NCBI GenBank assembly: GCA_964628465.1
Contig: CAZVOA010000002.1
Span: 124,001 to 188,000 of the forward strand
DNA: 64,000 nucleotides
Direction: 5' to 3'
DNA from: JAFGPS01 sp964628465
Lineage (GTDB): Bacteria > Planctomycetota > Phycisphaerae > Sedimentisphaerales > Anaerobacaceae
In this document: piece by piece, positions 1-8,198 of the stretch
How the letters are laid out: the number at the start of each line of letters is the position of its first letter
How positions within the stretch are numbered: the stretch's first letter is position 1
The notes under the pieces: model-generated
Database searches by the model: none
What the model was told of the DNA's origin: nothing
The model's input: the letters and a program-made list of their open reading frames with translations, nothing else
Position numbers and translations under genes: made by a program

Positions 1-55
1 TAAGTATGAAACCTTGTTTGACAATCAACCAGAAGAATAAGAAAATATAAAAATT

Positions 56-392
56 GGGAGGCGCCGTGCTTTCTATCATTTTTTATTAACCTTTTTTTGA
101 AAGGATAGTAAAATGACCAATATCGGAAAGACACTTACCTTTATTGGCAAGGTAATGATAGGGTGGCGCTTATCTTCGGATTTATAAGGCCCACAGACAA
201 CCTTTTGGATACCATTGCTTAGTCAACAATGCCCAGAAGAGCTGAGGATAACTTTATGCCGGAGGTAGTTCTAATAATCGAAATATCATAAGCGGTAGGT
301 AACATATTTATGTTATAGGCTGTAGGTGATTATTCGGGATTAGGGCCAAATAATATTAAGTCTGACTAACTTTTTATTGTTTGGCGCCTCCC
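56..392. other. Possible structured RNA or palindrome-bounded element
   Basis: The ends carry a perfect 10-bp inverted repeat, GGGAGGCGCC at 56-65 and GGCGCCTCCC at 383-392. Between them I see a 7-bp hairpin with a 7-nt loop at 135-155 (TTACCTT/AAGGTAA), CTATC 73-77 with GATAG 104-108, GGCCC 188-192 with GGGCC 343-347, CATTG 213-217 with CAATG 227-231, and an AACATA/TATGTT dyad at 301-314. No long reading frame is present. The pairings suggest a ~340-nt folded RNA, but the conserved cores of RNase P RNA, tmRNA and SRP RNA are absent. It could also be the remnant of a mobile element bounded by inverted repeats. Strand and identity are unknown. Confidence 0.4.
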
Positions 393-490
393 TATTTTAT
401 TTTCTATATCTTTTTTACCACCGATATTAACTTTTCAATGAACTATTTATTTTTATCTACTTACTACCTGTTAGTAGGACATTCCGACTA

Positions 491-571
491 TTTTTAACTT
501 TAGCTCACTTTAGGCACTTTTAACTTTAAATTACAAGTATCTCCGCGTTCTCTGCGAACTCCGCGGTGAAA
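491..571. repeat. Two adjacent short interspersed repeats
   Basis: 491-527 matches 43828-43863 almost base for base (an ACTTTAGCTCACTTTA core), so it is a dispersed repeat within this window. 540-571 is a short sequence built of CCGCG/CTCTGCG units that looks like the non-coding interspersed repeats often found in environmental genomes. The second identification is from memory of such repeats, not from a second copy here. The rest of 1-722 contains only the possible RNA at 56-392. Confidence 0.55.
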
Positions 572-722
572 TATGCAAATTAAGGTCCCATAAGGCAATC
601 ACAACGTCCCGTAACATGCCTTTTTTAACGAATATACTGATTAAACAGCCAAGTTTAGAAAGTTGGTTTTCATTTATTCCGAAATTCCTATTAAGAAACA
701 ATAACATGTAAGGAGTTGATAA

Positions 723-1193
723 ATGGATATTTATAATTCGATGTTTTCGCAAACATTCGTTTTTAATGAGCAAATAGCAAGTCAGATTTTCGAGACAATA
801 CCGGAAGACGGCCCTATCGTATTAATAGTCGATCCAATCGGTAATATCTGGCCAAGCGATTCGGAACAATATCATAATCTGAATATAAGCGAATCATTCC
901 TGAAAGAACTAAGCCGGAAAATCGGCGATGGCTGCGAACCGGTAATCGCGCAGGAAAATGAATGCAGTTTCATAGCATCGCAGCTCGTAACCGAACGAAG
1001 CAACTGCGGCTACATCATTATCGCACTGCCGCACGACACGCCGGAATCAATTCTCGCGAATATAACTATTATCGAAATGCTTATAAACCAATTCAGTCTG
1101 ATTGCAAGGCTGATTGAAAAAAATAATCATTTCTACGAAGTGCAGGCGAAAAGACATACCGCGGACCATTTTGAAAACGTATGCCTTAACTAA
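723..1193 (+). CDS. Uncharacterised cytoplasmic protein
   Basis: This 156-residue protein is not recognised. It has no signal peptide or membrane segment. Residues ~28-45 (PEDGPIVLIVDPIGNIWPSD) and ~95-125 alternate hydrophobic strands and helices in a way reminiscent of a GAF/PAS-like sensory fold, but no signature confirms this. The start is well supported: AAGGAG lies 7-8 bases before the ATG. The gene stands alone between repeat-rich regions, with no partner to suggest a role. It is probably a real gene because of the strong ribosome binding site and normal codon use. Confidence 0.6.
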   Translation: MDIYNSMFSQTFVFNEQIASQIFETIPEDGPIVLIVDPIGNIWPSDSEQYHNLNISESFLKELSRKIGDGCEPVIAQENECSFIASQLVTERSNCGYIIIALPHDTPESILANITIIEMLINQFSLIARLIEKNNHFYEVQAKRHTADHFENVCLN

Positions 1194-1227
1194 ACTCGCT
1201 TTGCATTAAATATTGTATAAATAAAAA

Positions 1228-1309
1228 TCCCCTGCACAGATAGGATCGAGATTATTCCTTCATTTTTCATGTATGTTTGAAATACTCGTCAACTGCCTTA
1301 TGCAGGGGA
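1228..1309. repeat. Long-range dyad downstream of the orphan gene
   Basis: TCCCCTGCA at 1228-1236 and TGCAGGGGA at 1301-1309 form a perfect 9-bp stem. An inner CGAG (1247-1250) / CTCG (1285-1288) pairing is also possible. It begins 35 bases after the stop at 1193. It lacks a T-tract, so it is not a typical terminator. It could be a small RNA or a repeat. The rest of 1194-2056 holds the palindromic repeats at 1639-1909 and no gene that I can see. Confidence 0.4.
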
Positions 1310-1638
1310 AACATGCTTTAACGTTTCTTTCGTTTATTAACTTGATAATGTCAATCTATTATTAAATATCGGCAGTTCTTATTTGAAAGCTTTAACCTTT
1401 ATATTAACCGATAGCCAAATGTTATCTTCATGTTTCAACACAGGAAATAGAAGAAGAAATAATTGAACTTCTCACCTTTTACCTGTTCCCCAAAATCACA
1501 TTTAAAAATGGTCTTCATCTACCCTGATATGCTTTGACTGACCCCGCTTAAACCCGATAATGTTAATTTCATGCGTATAAATATTTTTTCATAAAACTTT
1601 AAAAAACATAAATTGTTCAAACTGACCTATTTTTTCTT

Positions 1639-1909
1639 TGTCATGCTGAACGGAGTGAAGTATCTGGCTCTCGAATAAGAAGTTACGAACTCTACATATT
1701 TTATATTCATAGGCCAGATCCTTCGTTTCACTCCTAAGAAACTAAATCTTTTAACGGGTGGCAGCCTCAAGCGCAAGCTTGGGGATGGCATGGCATGAGT
1801 TTACCATCCCCATCCTGAAAAAACAGGATGAGGCTGCCACCCATTATTTTAAGATTCCAAGTTTCTTTCACATACATCCTTAAAATCAGGTTCGATGCTC
1901 AGGATGACA
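1639..1909. repeat. Nested palindromic repeat elements
   Basis: An outer palindrome has a left arm at 1639-1668 (TGTCATGCTGAACGGAGTGA...) and a matching right arm at 1712-1734, whose expected tail (GCTCAGGATGACA) appears only at 1896-1908. The right arm is interrupted by a second palindrome. That insert has flanks near 1735-1753 and 1846-1868 that are roughly reverse complements, and a 14-bp perfect stem (1756-1769 with 1829-1842). Inside are three hairpins: 1769-1780 with a GCAA tetraloop, 1781-1788 with 1804-1811, and 1811-1817 with 1824-1830. The layout is that of a non-autonomous repeat inserted into another. Confidence 0.7.
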
Positions 1910-2071
1910 AACGTTTATATCTACTTACTACAATAGCACTTATAGAATCATTTCGCGAATAACCTGTCAGTTTGAGTAAATTAAATGAAAAAAAATCTCT
2001 TGTTATAACAGGATCGATTTTATATCCTTATTAAATAGAAAATCTAAAATTGATTCATGGAGAATACGCAA

Positions 2072-2929
2072 ATGTCCATAAATAAACATAACAGGCGCTC
2101 ATTTATGAAGTTAGCGGCAGCCGCGGCGGCTGTTTCTATCACGAAAACAAACAATACCTTTAGTCAGGCTGCTTTACCCATACCGCCGGAATCAAATGAA
2201 CCTAAATTCAAGCTGGGTCTTGCCTCATATACTTTGCGTGAATTTAAAGTGGATCAGGTTTTGCAAATTTGCAAAAAGCTCGATTTGAAGTATCTATGCT
2301 TCAAAGACGTCCATCTGGCACTTAACAGCACCCAGGAACAGATTAGCGAGACCGTGAAGAAGGTAAAAGATTCCGGCTGCGAGCTTTATGCGGGCGGAGT
2401 CATTTACATGACAAACGAAAACCAGGTCAATCAAGCATTCGATTACGCCAAAGCCGCCGGTATGAAAATAATTATCGGCTCGCCGAATCATAATCTCCTG
2501 CCGCTTGTGGATAAGAAGGTTCAGGAATACGATATAAAAGTTGCGATTCACAATCACGGACCAGGCGACAGAAACTACCCTACCGCCGAAAGCGTGTATG
2601 AGCTTATAAAGGACATGGACAAACGAATCGGGCTTTGCCTTGATATCGGCCACACAAAACGACTCGGCCTCAACCCATCGGATGACGCGTCTAAGTACAA
2701 AGACCGCCTGTTGGATGTACATATAAAAGATGTGACATCAGCAGACTCCAGAGGCGGCCCGATTGAAGTAGGCCGGGGCGTTATTGATATACCGAATTTT
2801 TTGAGAACACTTAGGACAACAAATTATTCCGGCATTGTTTCGTTCGAATACGAAAAAGACCCCAGCGACCCAGTAGCAGGCCTCGCCGAATCAATAGGCT
2901 ATATAAGAGGCGCATCAGACAGCATTTAG
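2072..2929 (+). CDS. Tat-exported sugar phosphate isomerase/epimerase (TIM barrel)
   Basis: This is a xylose isomerase-like / AP endonuclease 2 family TIM barrel of 285 residues. The N-terminus has a twin-arginine motif (NRRSFMKLA) followed by an alanine-rich hydrophobic stretch, so the protein should be exported folded. Metal-site motifs of the family are visible: IHNHGPGD, CLDIGHT, DVHIKDV and a late SFEYE. I chose the ATG at 2072 because GGAGAA (2059-2064) lies 7 bases upstream; an in-frame ATG at 2057 contains this binding site and is less likely. The substrate is unknown; periplasmic planctomycete homologues are thought to act on carbohydrate breakdown products. It is monocistronic and separated from the HerA operon by ~240 bases. 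Confidence 0.85.
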   Translation: MSINKHNRRSFMKLAAAAAAVSITKTNNTFSQAALPIPPESNEPKFKLGLASYTLREFKVDQVLQICKKLDLKYLCFKDVHLALNSTQEQISETVKKVKDSGCELYAGGVIYMTNENQVNQAFDYAKAAGMKIIIGSPNHNLLPLVDKKVQEYDIKVAIHNHGPGDRNYPTAESVYELIKDMDKRIGLCLDIGHTKRLGLNPSDDASKYKDRLLDVHIKDVTSADSRGGPIEVGRGVIDIPNFLRTLRTTNYSGIVSFEYEKDPSDPVAGLAESIGYIRGASDSI

Positions 2930-3051
2930 CCGCTCTTGACGAACCGTCAGTATTGAGGTTATATCCTCCAAAGCTTTATAGCGAAAGAGGATTGGCTTTG
3001 TTTCGCAATTAATACACATTACGCAGAATGCAGATTATAGAAATTAGGCAA

Positions 3052-3068
3052 TTCTCGAAAATCGAGAA
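3052..3068. terminator. Possible hairpin after the isomerase gene
   Basis: A perfect 7-bp dyad (TTCTCGA, AAA spacer, TCGAGAA) lies ~120 bases after the isomerase stop and ~100 bases beyond the methyltransferase stop. An A-run follows on the plus strand, and no T-run follows on either strand directly. It may serve the convergent gene pair, but could equally be a repeat remnant. Confidence 0.25.
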
Positions 3069-3171
3069 GCAAAAAAACTAATAATTAACAAAAGACACAG
3101 ATTCTTTTTATATTTCTCGTTCGTTTTGATTTCTAAAAAATGTACCTACACTTTTTCATTTCCTAAAAGAT

Positions 3172-4290
3172 TTATTCTTTTATCATTATTATATCAACTT
3201 CACCAGGTTTTTTTTCTTTATCACCAAACAGTTCTGTTTGAGTTTTATTAAAAAGTGGACGCTTCTTAATCAATTGTTTATGCTTAGGAAAATGTTTTAG
3301 TAGTAATTCCTTAGTTGTTTTAAAAGTAAATTCTCTAGCATCAGTTCTTACATAAACAACACTGTTTTTCTTCAACATCTTTGATGAAGCTTTAAATACC
3401 ATATCCAATAGATCAATATAATATTTTTTTGATAAGAACCTTCCTTTATTCTTGTCTGTTAAGGATTTTGGAAAACTTTGCCCCCCCAACATCCATAAGC
3501 GTAACCATTGATCAACATGATAATTAGTAATAGACCAATATGGAGGAGATGTAAATAGTAAAGAATATTTTTTTGATTGAGGCTTTAGAGAAATAGATTT
3601 TAATTTATTTGAAGAATCTGCAAGATAAATCTTATGATGATTTAAATCGGGCTTTCCGTTCTTGTATCTCCATTCAATTCGCTTTTTAAGAAAGTATTCC
3701 GGATCAATAATTGGCGGCTTGTCATATCCATTGTTCAACCACCATTCAATAGAATAATTATATCCCATAGATTTAGTCATTTTCATTTGATTTGATAATC
3801 CTTCCCCAATTTTACCATGAAGATAAACCAAAATAAACGACATTAGTGTTGAATCTATCTTAGACCTTTTCCAGTTTAGATTTTTACGGGCAGAAATCAA
3901 GAATTTCAAAACATCATCACAAAAGCAAAGTCTAAAAAACTGCGATTGGTTCTCTAATTCTTTTTGATATTTATATGAATAATTATTTATTTCGATCAAT
4001 CTATTAATTACTCGTTGTTCCGATGCCGGTTGTAATTTAGTTTTGGTATAGAGCCACCCAATAGGATTGATTTCAATACCTAAGCTATTTCTTCCCAATA
4101 CACTTGCCGCAACTATACTAGTACCTCTACCAAAGAATGGGTCGATTACATAATCACCACGATTGCTATATTTTTCAATCACCTCAAATGCAAATTCCAA
4201 AGGGAACATTGCATAATATGGCCCAAACCTTAACCACCGAGAGAATGAATTTCTATATCCATTTAGATATTCAGAGTGACAGTTTTTCAT
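3172..4290 (-). CDS. DNA methyltransferase (N4-cytosine/N6-adenine type)
   Basis: The family transfers methyl groups from S-adenosylmethionine to exocyclic amino groups of DNA bases. Motif I (DPFFGRGTS, residues ~49-57) binds the cofactor, and motif IV (TSPPYW, ~247-252) is the catalytic loop; the Ser-Pro-Pro-Tyr form is usual for N4-cytosine enzymes. About 190 residues lie between them, so the recognition domain probably sits in the middle (alpha-class order). Start: ATG at 4290, just past the NurA stop at 4292; an in-frame TTG at 4329 would overlap nurA by 38 bases and is less likely. Last gene of the herA-nurA operon, suggesting self/non-self marking for the nuclease. The base methylated and the target site cannot be read from sequence. 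Confidence 0.85.
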   Translation of the reverse strand: MKNCHSEYLNGYRNSFSRWLRFGPYYAMFPLEFAFEVIEKYSNRGDYVIDPFFGRGTSIVAASVLGRNSLGIEINPIGWLYTKTKLQPASEQRVINRLIEINNYSYKYQKELENQSQFFRLCFCDDVLKFLISARKNLNWKRSKIDSTLMSFILVYLHGKIGEGLSNQMKMTKSMGYNYSIEWWLNNGYDKPPIIDPEYFLKKRIEWRYKNGKPDLNHHKIYLADSSNKLKSISLKPQSKKYSLLFTSPPYWSITNYHVDQWLRLWMLGGQSFPKSLTDKNKGRFLSKKYYIDLLDMVFKASSKMLKKNSVVYVRTDAREFTFKTTKELLLKHFPKHKQLIKKRPLFNKTQTELFGDKEKKPGEVDIIMIKE

Positions 4291-4291
4291 A

Positions 4292-5653
4292 TTAACTCTT
4301 GCTTCGAATTTCTTGTGCAATTTCTTCAAATATCTTCTTACCTAAATTAAGAGGTATCGCAGCTTCTGCATGTGCAGAAATTAATGGCGTTACTGAATGA
4401 GGATACCTGCTTGAAACCAATTTGTCAAGAAGACTTAAAACATCTGCTAACCTTGGGAACTGGTTAGGTAGTGCTGTTTTTACATTTCCTTGTTCGTCCG
4501 AATAAAAAGCCAGATTTGGAACTATCCTGTAACCATTCTTTGTTTTATAATAAAATTTCCTACCAAAATATGTATCAGCACCATAACTTTTCTCACTTAA
4601 AGAAAATATAATATTCTTTTTTATATAACCATCATAAAGTAAAAATGCTGATTGAACTGGAATTATATCTTTAGCCCCTTCTTTAGAAGTATCCAATTCT
4701 TCGAAATGATTAAAGAATGTTCCAGATTTTTCTATACCAAGAATGATTAGATCCTGTCCATATTTTTGATTGGCTATATCATTCAATCTTCTTAGCTCTT
4801 GAGTAATAGGTTTAGTTAACCATGCTGAAGTACTAAATACTGCAAGCGGACCATCAAGGAAGAAAGCTACTCTTCGTAACGTATGTAGCCAATTTTGCTT
4901 TTCAAAAGAACGGAGTATGTGAATTAGCCACAACCTTTCAATCGTTGACATTATTTGCCCGAAAAGCTCTCCATTGCTTCCAACTGGATTCATTAATTCA
5001 TGAAGACGCAATGCGTCTGTAGAATATAAAACTTTCTTACAATGAGGACATGTGTATTGACCGTAATTAAATGTATATGAATTCCCACATTCTTCATGAG
5101 GGCACTCTGGAGGATTTTCATTTTTTCCTTTTTCAATTTTTATCTTTAATAGATGCTCATATGTATCTAACAAAGATTCGGATCCATTAAAAACAGAAGT
5201 TTTCTTAAATTCTTCAAATAGAGTTTTCCTCATTGATGATTTCGCTGATGTTTCATCATCAAGGATAATATTACATCCCGGGAAAACGGTATCAATTGTT
5301 TCAGCTTTTTCAGTCTCACGAAATTCTTTCGGGTCAATAAAATCTTGCTTAGAATGCTCACGGACTTTATTTAAAAAAAGTAAAACAGAAGCAACTGTAA
5401 TATATCCAATTTCGGCACCAGGGAAACCATTTTCAATCTTTACCTCGTGATGACTTCCGTCAATTGCAATGATTAAATCTGGTTGAAAATCACTTGGTAC
5501 TATTTTGGAAAGTTCTGCCAAGCATGGCTTAATTTCATCTTGGTTTTCAGAGACTGAGCGAATTTTTAATCTGCTTTGTAGAGCTTTTACTTTTGGATTT
5601 TCTAATATCCTACGCAGAGGTTCATAATGAGCAAATTCGTTTTCAAATGGCAT
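4292..5653 (-). CDS. nurA: NurA-type DNA nuclease
   Basis: NurA nucleases work with the HerA translocase to resect DNA ends. The family's first catalytic block, IAIDGSHHEV (residues ~63-72), and the later block FFLDGPLAVF carry the expected metal-binding aspartates, and ILGIEKSGTFFNH matches the conserved C-terminal region. An insertion at ~186-210 has four cysteines in two pairs (CPHEEC and CPHC), a zinc-ribbon pattern that I do not associate with archaeal NurA. Start: ATG at 5653, 8 bases after GAGGAG; the overlapping GTG at 5662 has no spacing for a binding site. herA ends at 5659, seven bases before this ATG. Confidence 0.85.
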   Translation of the reverse strand: MPFENEFAHYEPLRRILENPKVKALQSRLKIRSVSENQDEIKPCLAELSKIVPSDFQPDLIIAIDGSHHEVKIENGFPGAEIGYITVASVLLFLNKVREHSKQDFIDPKEFRETEKAETIDTVFPGCNIILDDETSAKSSMRKTLFEEFKKTSVFNGSESLLDTYEHLLKIKIEKGKNENPPECPHEECGNSYTFNYGQYTCPHCKKVLYSTDALRLHELMNPVGSNGELFGQIMSTIERLWLIHILRSFEKQNWLHTLRRVAFFLDGPLAVFSTSAWLTKPITQELRRLNDIANQKYGQDLIILGIEKSGTFFNHFEELDTSKEGAKDIIPVQSAFLLYDGYIKKNIIFSLSEKSYGADTYFGRKFYYKTKNGYRIVPNLAFYSDEQGNVKTALPNQFPRLADVLSLLDKLVSSRYPHSVTPLISAHAEAAIPLNLGKKIFEEIAQEIRSKS

Positions 5654-5658
5654 TGCTT

Positions 5659-7800
5659 TCACTCCTCAACGTTGAACAATTTAATTTGTACAGGAATCAC
5701 AAATGGGTTACTTAACGTTTTTACACGTAAAAATCCTTTATCTTGTGCTCTTCTGATTGATGGCTCAAAATCTGCAAAGTCATAATATTTGCAAAGTTCT
5801 TTTGTTTCATCCGTATTATTCAAGTGTCCAATAAACCAGTTTGCCGTATTTTTAAGAATATTTTTTTGGATACTGCTTACTTCTTGTGTCGCATATACCA
5901 TACCAATTCTAAGTTTTGCACCTTCTTTTGCTGTACGTACCCAAATATCTTTATAATCTTTTTCTTTATCAGGAGGCAATAAGTTATGAGCTTCTTCAAT
6001 ATAGACCATAATATCGGGAGGAATTTGTCCAGAAGTAAATCGTGATTTATTCTCTTCGAATATTCTCTGCATTATTCTCATAGAAGAAGATTCATTCAGT
6101 TCAGGATTTCCGCTAGACTGATCAACGATAACAAGTTTACCATCTTTAAGATCCTGATAAATATCTACAGCATAATCCGTAGTTGTTAGATTAGTATGCT
6201 GATTTGAAGCTTTACCGATTCGACGTATCCCATTAGGATACTGGAAAATTCCTATTAACTTTTTGAAATCTTCATCAGCCCACCTATCTCCGCTAGCATT
6301 TGGTCTTTGATTTACATACCAACTTTCAAATGTATTATATCCAGTATCTTTACCGTTTCTCATAAATTTTTCGAGAGCTTCAAATGCATCTGCCATCTGA
6401 CCCCAAGTAGGATTCTGATTTTGAAAAATAGTTGCGGCTGAATGATAAATTACTTCATCATCACCAGTATAATTCAGTAATGCTTGAATTAATTCCTGAT
6501 TAAATAAATATCTCGTTTGTGGTCTTATTGTTGTTGGTGGTGTAAAACCTGCACGAAACAGAATGGATCTATAAGCCAATACTCTTCTATTAAATCGCGT
6601 AGTAGCACTCCTATCATTAGGATCCGGATTTTCAAAAGCTACTTGTATGAAATTTTTGATATAGATAGGGTCTTCGTTTGAAAACATGTTATCAATAATT
6701 TCTTTTCCTATTTGTAGATTTTCAGGAGTATAGAAATTTAACAACATTAATATTCTATCAGGATCATTAGGATGTGCGAGTAAACCATATGTAACTATTT
6801 CTTTCTTCTTATATTTTATTTTTTCATCATCAGAAGTTAAAGAGCAGTTCAGTTTCCAAATATTCTTTAGAGCATTATTGTTGTCCTGAACATTTTCATT
6901 AGCATATTCTCCATTTGGATCAAAGATTAACTGACCAATTCGTAAAGCTTTGCCTTCTCCTTCTACGGGGAATCTTAACTCATAAACAGACTTAGCGATT
7001 ATTTTGGTTGTATTAGATTTTCCTGTCCTAGTCATTCCGAAAAGTGCAGTCTTTTGAGATAACAAATCAGCAGGATAAATAGAAACCGTAACTCCATCGA
7101 TTTGTTGATATTTTCTGTTAGTTGAAGCATATCGAATGCTACCAAGATCAACAGTTGAACGATTCTCATATTGTTTAAAGTGATCAGCAATATTTTTATA
7201 ATCTACATAATTTACAATTTTTTGAAGTGCCACTGCATTAGGTTTATACACTTTTAAACCACGATTAGGGTAATAATTTGATATATCACTTCCAAATTTA
7301 AGTTGAAGCGGAGACTCTGGATTATCTTCATCTTGTACATCTAAATAAAATGTACCAATAATTCTGCATTCAACTCCAGCATAACCAAGATACACTCTGG
7401 TTTTTGTGTCCATTACTCCATCAGAATCCCAATGCTTATCAGTTTCACCACTGATTCTTTGAGCTGATTCAACACGTATTCTTTCAGCTTCAGCACTATT
7501 CGGTAATTGAGTCGAGTCTTTAACTCGTAAAAGAATTATCGATGCATCTTCTTCCTTGAAATTTATTTCATCTGTTTCAACATTTATTCGAGTAGCTATA
7601 AGAAAGCTTAGACTTGGGATCCCTCCCACCTTACGTCTTTCGCAATCATGTATCTGAACTTTTGCAGTCTCATAATTGATAGAAAATAATTCCCCAACAT
7701 ACTGAGGACCTTGAACTAATTCCTTGAACATTTTTTTCGCATTAACTTTCTGGATGTTTTTATGTTCCTCTTGTATAGATGACTTAAAGTCATTTGCCAT
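5659..7800 (-). CDS. herA: HerA-like DNA translocase ATPase
   Basis: This 713-residue protein has the HerA layout: an N-terminal HAS-barrel-like beta region (roughly residues 25-200), Walker A GMTRTGKSNT near residue 254, a helical insert, Walker B IMVYIEEAHNLLP near 597, and a sensor/arginine region RTAKEGAKLRIGMVYATQE shortly after. HerA forms a hexameric DNA pump that feeds DNA to NurA. Bacterial versions often lie in defence islands paired with various nucleases. The ATG at 7800 follows AAGGAATT. It is the first gene of a three-gene operon with nurA and a DNA methyltransferase. By eye the operon is more AT-rich than most flanking genes, which fits horizontal acquisition. Confidence 0.9.
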   Translation of the reverse strand: MANDFKSSIQEEHKNIQKVNAKKMFKELVQGPQYVGELFSINYETAKVQIHDCERRKVGGIPSLSFLIATRINVETDEINFKEEDASIILLRVKDSTQLPNSAEAERIRVESAQRISGETDKHWDSDGVMDTKTRVYLGYAGVECRIIGTFYLDVQDEDNPESPLQLKFGSDISNYYPNRGLKVYKPNAVALQKIVNYVDYKNIADHFKQYENRSTVDLGSIRYASTNRKYQQIDGVTVSIYPADLLSQKTALFGMTRTGKSNTTKIIAKSVYELRFPVEGEGKALRIGQLIFDPNGEYANENVQDNNNALKNIWKLNCSLTSDDEKIKYKKKEIVTYGLLAHPNDPDRILMLLNFYTPENLQIGKEIIDNMFSNEDPIYIKNFIQVAFENPDPNDRSATTRFNRRVLAYRSILFRAGFTPPTTIRPQTRYLFNQELIQALLNYTGDDEVIYHSAATIFQNQNPTWGQMADAFEALEKFMRNGKDTGYNTFESWYVNQRPNASGDRWADEDFKKLIGIFQYPNGIRRIGKASNQHTNLTTTDYAVDIYQDLKDGKLVIVDQSSGNPELNESSSMRIMQRIFEENKSRFTSGQIPPDIMVYIEEAHNLLPPDKEKDYKDIWVRTAKEGAKLRIGMVYATQEVSSIQKNILKNTANWFIGHLNNTDETKELCKYYDFADFEPSIRRAQDKGFLRVKTLSNPFVIPVQIKLFNVEE

Positions 7801-7908
7801 AATAATTCCTTAATCAAAATCTTTAATTTTTTTGTTTTCGATAGCTTCAAATAGCAAATTATTTACAGACTTTCTCCGTTCTTTTTATCTTCACTTTTAA
7901 CAGGCAAA

Positions 7909-7927
7909 ATAGAATATAGTATTCTAT
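7909..7927. promoter_or_regulatory. Operator-like palindrome over the -10 of the herA promoter
   Basis: ATAGAATA (7909-7916) and TATTCTAT (7920-7927) are perfect 8-bp arms around a 3-base spacer. The dyad covers the whole -10 element and part of the spacer, the usual place for a repressor. No regulator gene adjoins the operon. Confidence 0.55.
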
Positions 7928-7941
7928 ATGAAAATAGTCAA
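7913..7941 (-). promoter_or_regulatory. Promoter of the herA-nurA-methyltransferase operon
   Basis: On the minus strand TTGACT (7941-7936) and TATATT (7918-7913) are separated by 17 bases. Transcription should begin near 7906, leaving a ~105-base leader before herA. Confidence 0.65.
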
Positions 7942-7951
7942 GGACTATTTT
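7931..7951. promoter_or_regulatory. Operator-like palindrome over the -35 of the herA promoter
   Basis: AAAATAGTC (7931-7939) and GACTATTTT (7943-7951) are perfect 9-bp arms around AAG. The dyad overlaps the -35 hexamer. Its centre is 23 bases from that of the -10 dyad, about two helical turns, so two protein dimers could bind side by side. Confidence 0.55.
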
Positions 7952-8018
7952 TTAAGTTAAAAAAACAACGGAAAAATCAGTATAAATCCTTTTAATCTGT
8001 GCCTAAGTAATAAATATT

Positions 8019-8095
8019 TGGATTCCCGTTTTCACGAGAGTGACATAGTCGTGGCAAAGAATAATCCGCGCAAATCAGCGACAATCTGTGGTTAG
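8019..8095. repeat. Degenerate interspersed repeats upstream of herA
   Basis: 8019-8045 (GGATTCCCG...GAGTGACAT) resembles decayed copies of a short palindromic repeat common in environmental bacterial genomes. 8062-8095 (AATCCGCGCAAATCAGCG...) resembles a second such family. There is no second copy in this window, so the identification is from general familiarity. The remaining part of 7801-8198 holds the herA promoter and the hairpin at 8121-8158, with no gene. Confidence 0.4.
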
Positions 8096-8120
8096 CAATT
8101 TCTTAAGTGCTTTAAAACTA

Positions 8121-8158
8121 TTCGGGGTTCCCTGTAATTTTATACGGGAACCCTCGAA
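8121..8158 (-). terminator. Hairpin downstream of the GspC-like gene
   Basis: GGGTTCCC (8125-8132) and GGGAACCC (8146-8153) form a perfect 8-bp stem, extended by TTCG/CGAA at the outer ends with one bulged base. It lies ~40 bases past the stop at 8199 on the minus strand. Only a weak T-rich run follows. It is probably the terminator of the DUF1573 operon. Confidence 0.45.
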
Positions 8159-8198
8159 CCAAAAATGGGGGGCAGTTAATTTTGTATTTATAATTACA

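Noticed and set aside
56..392. RNase P RNA, tmRNA or SRP RNA
   Set aside because: The conserved cores of these RNAs could not be found on either strand; only general pairing is present.
531..773. Minus-strand reading frame of 80 codons
   Set aside because: It overlaps a dispersed repeat and the start of the plus-strand gene at 723, has no ribosome binding site and its composition is not protein-like.
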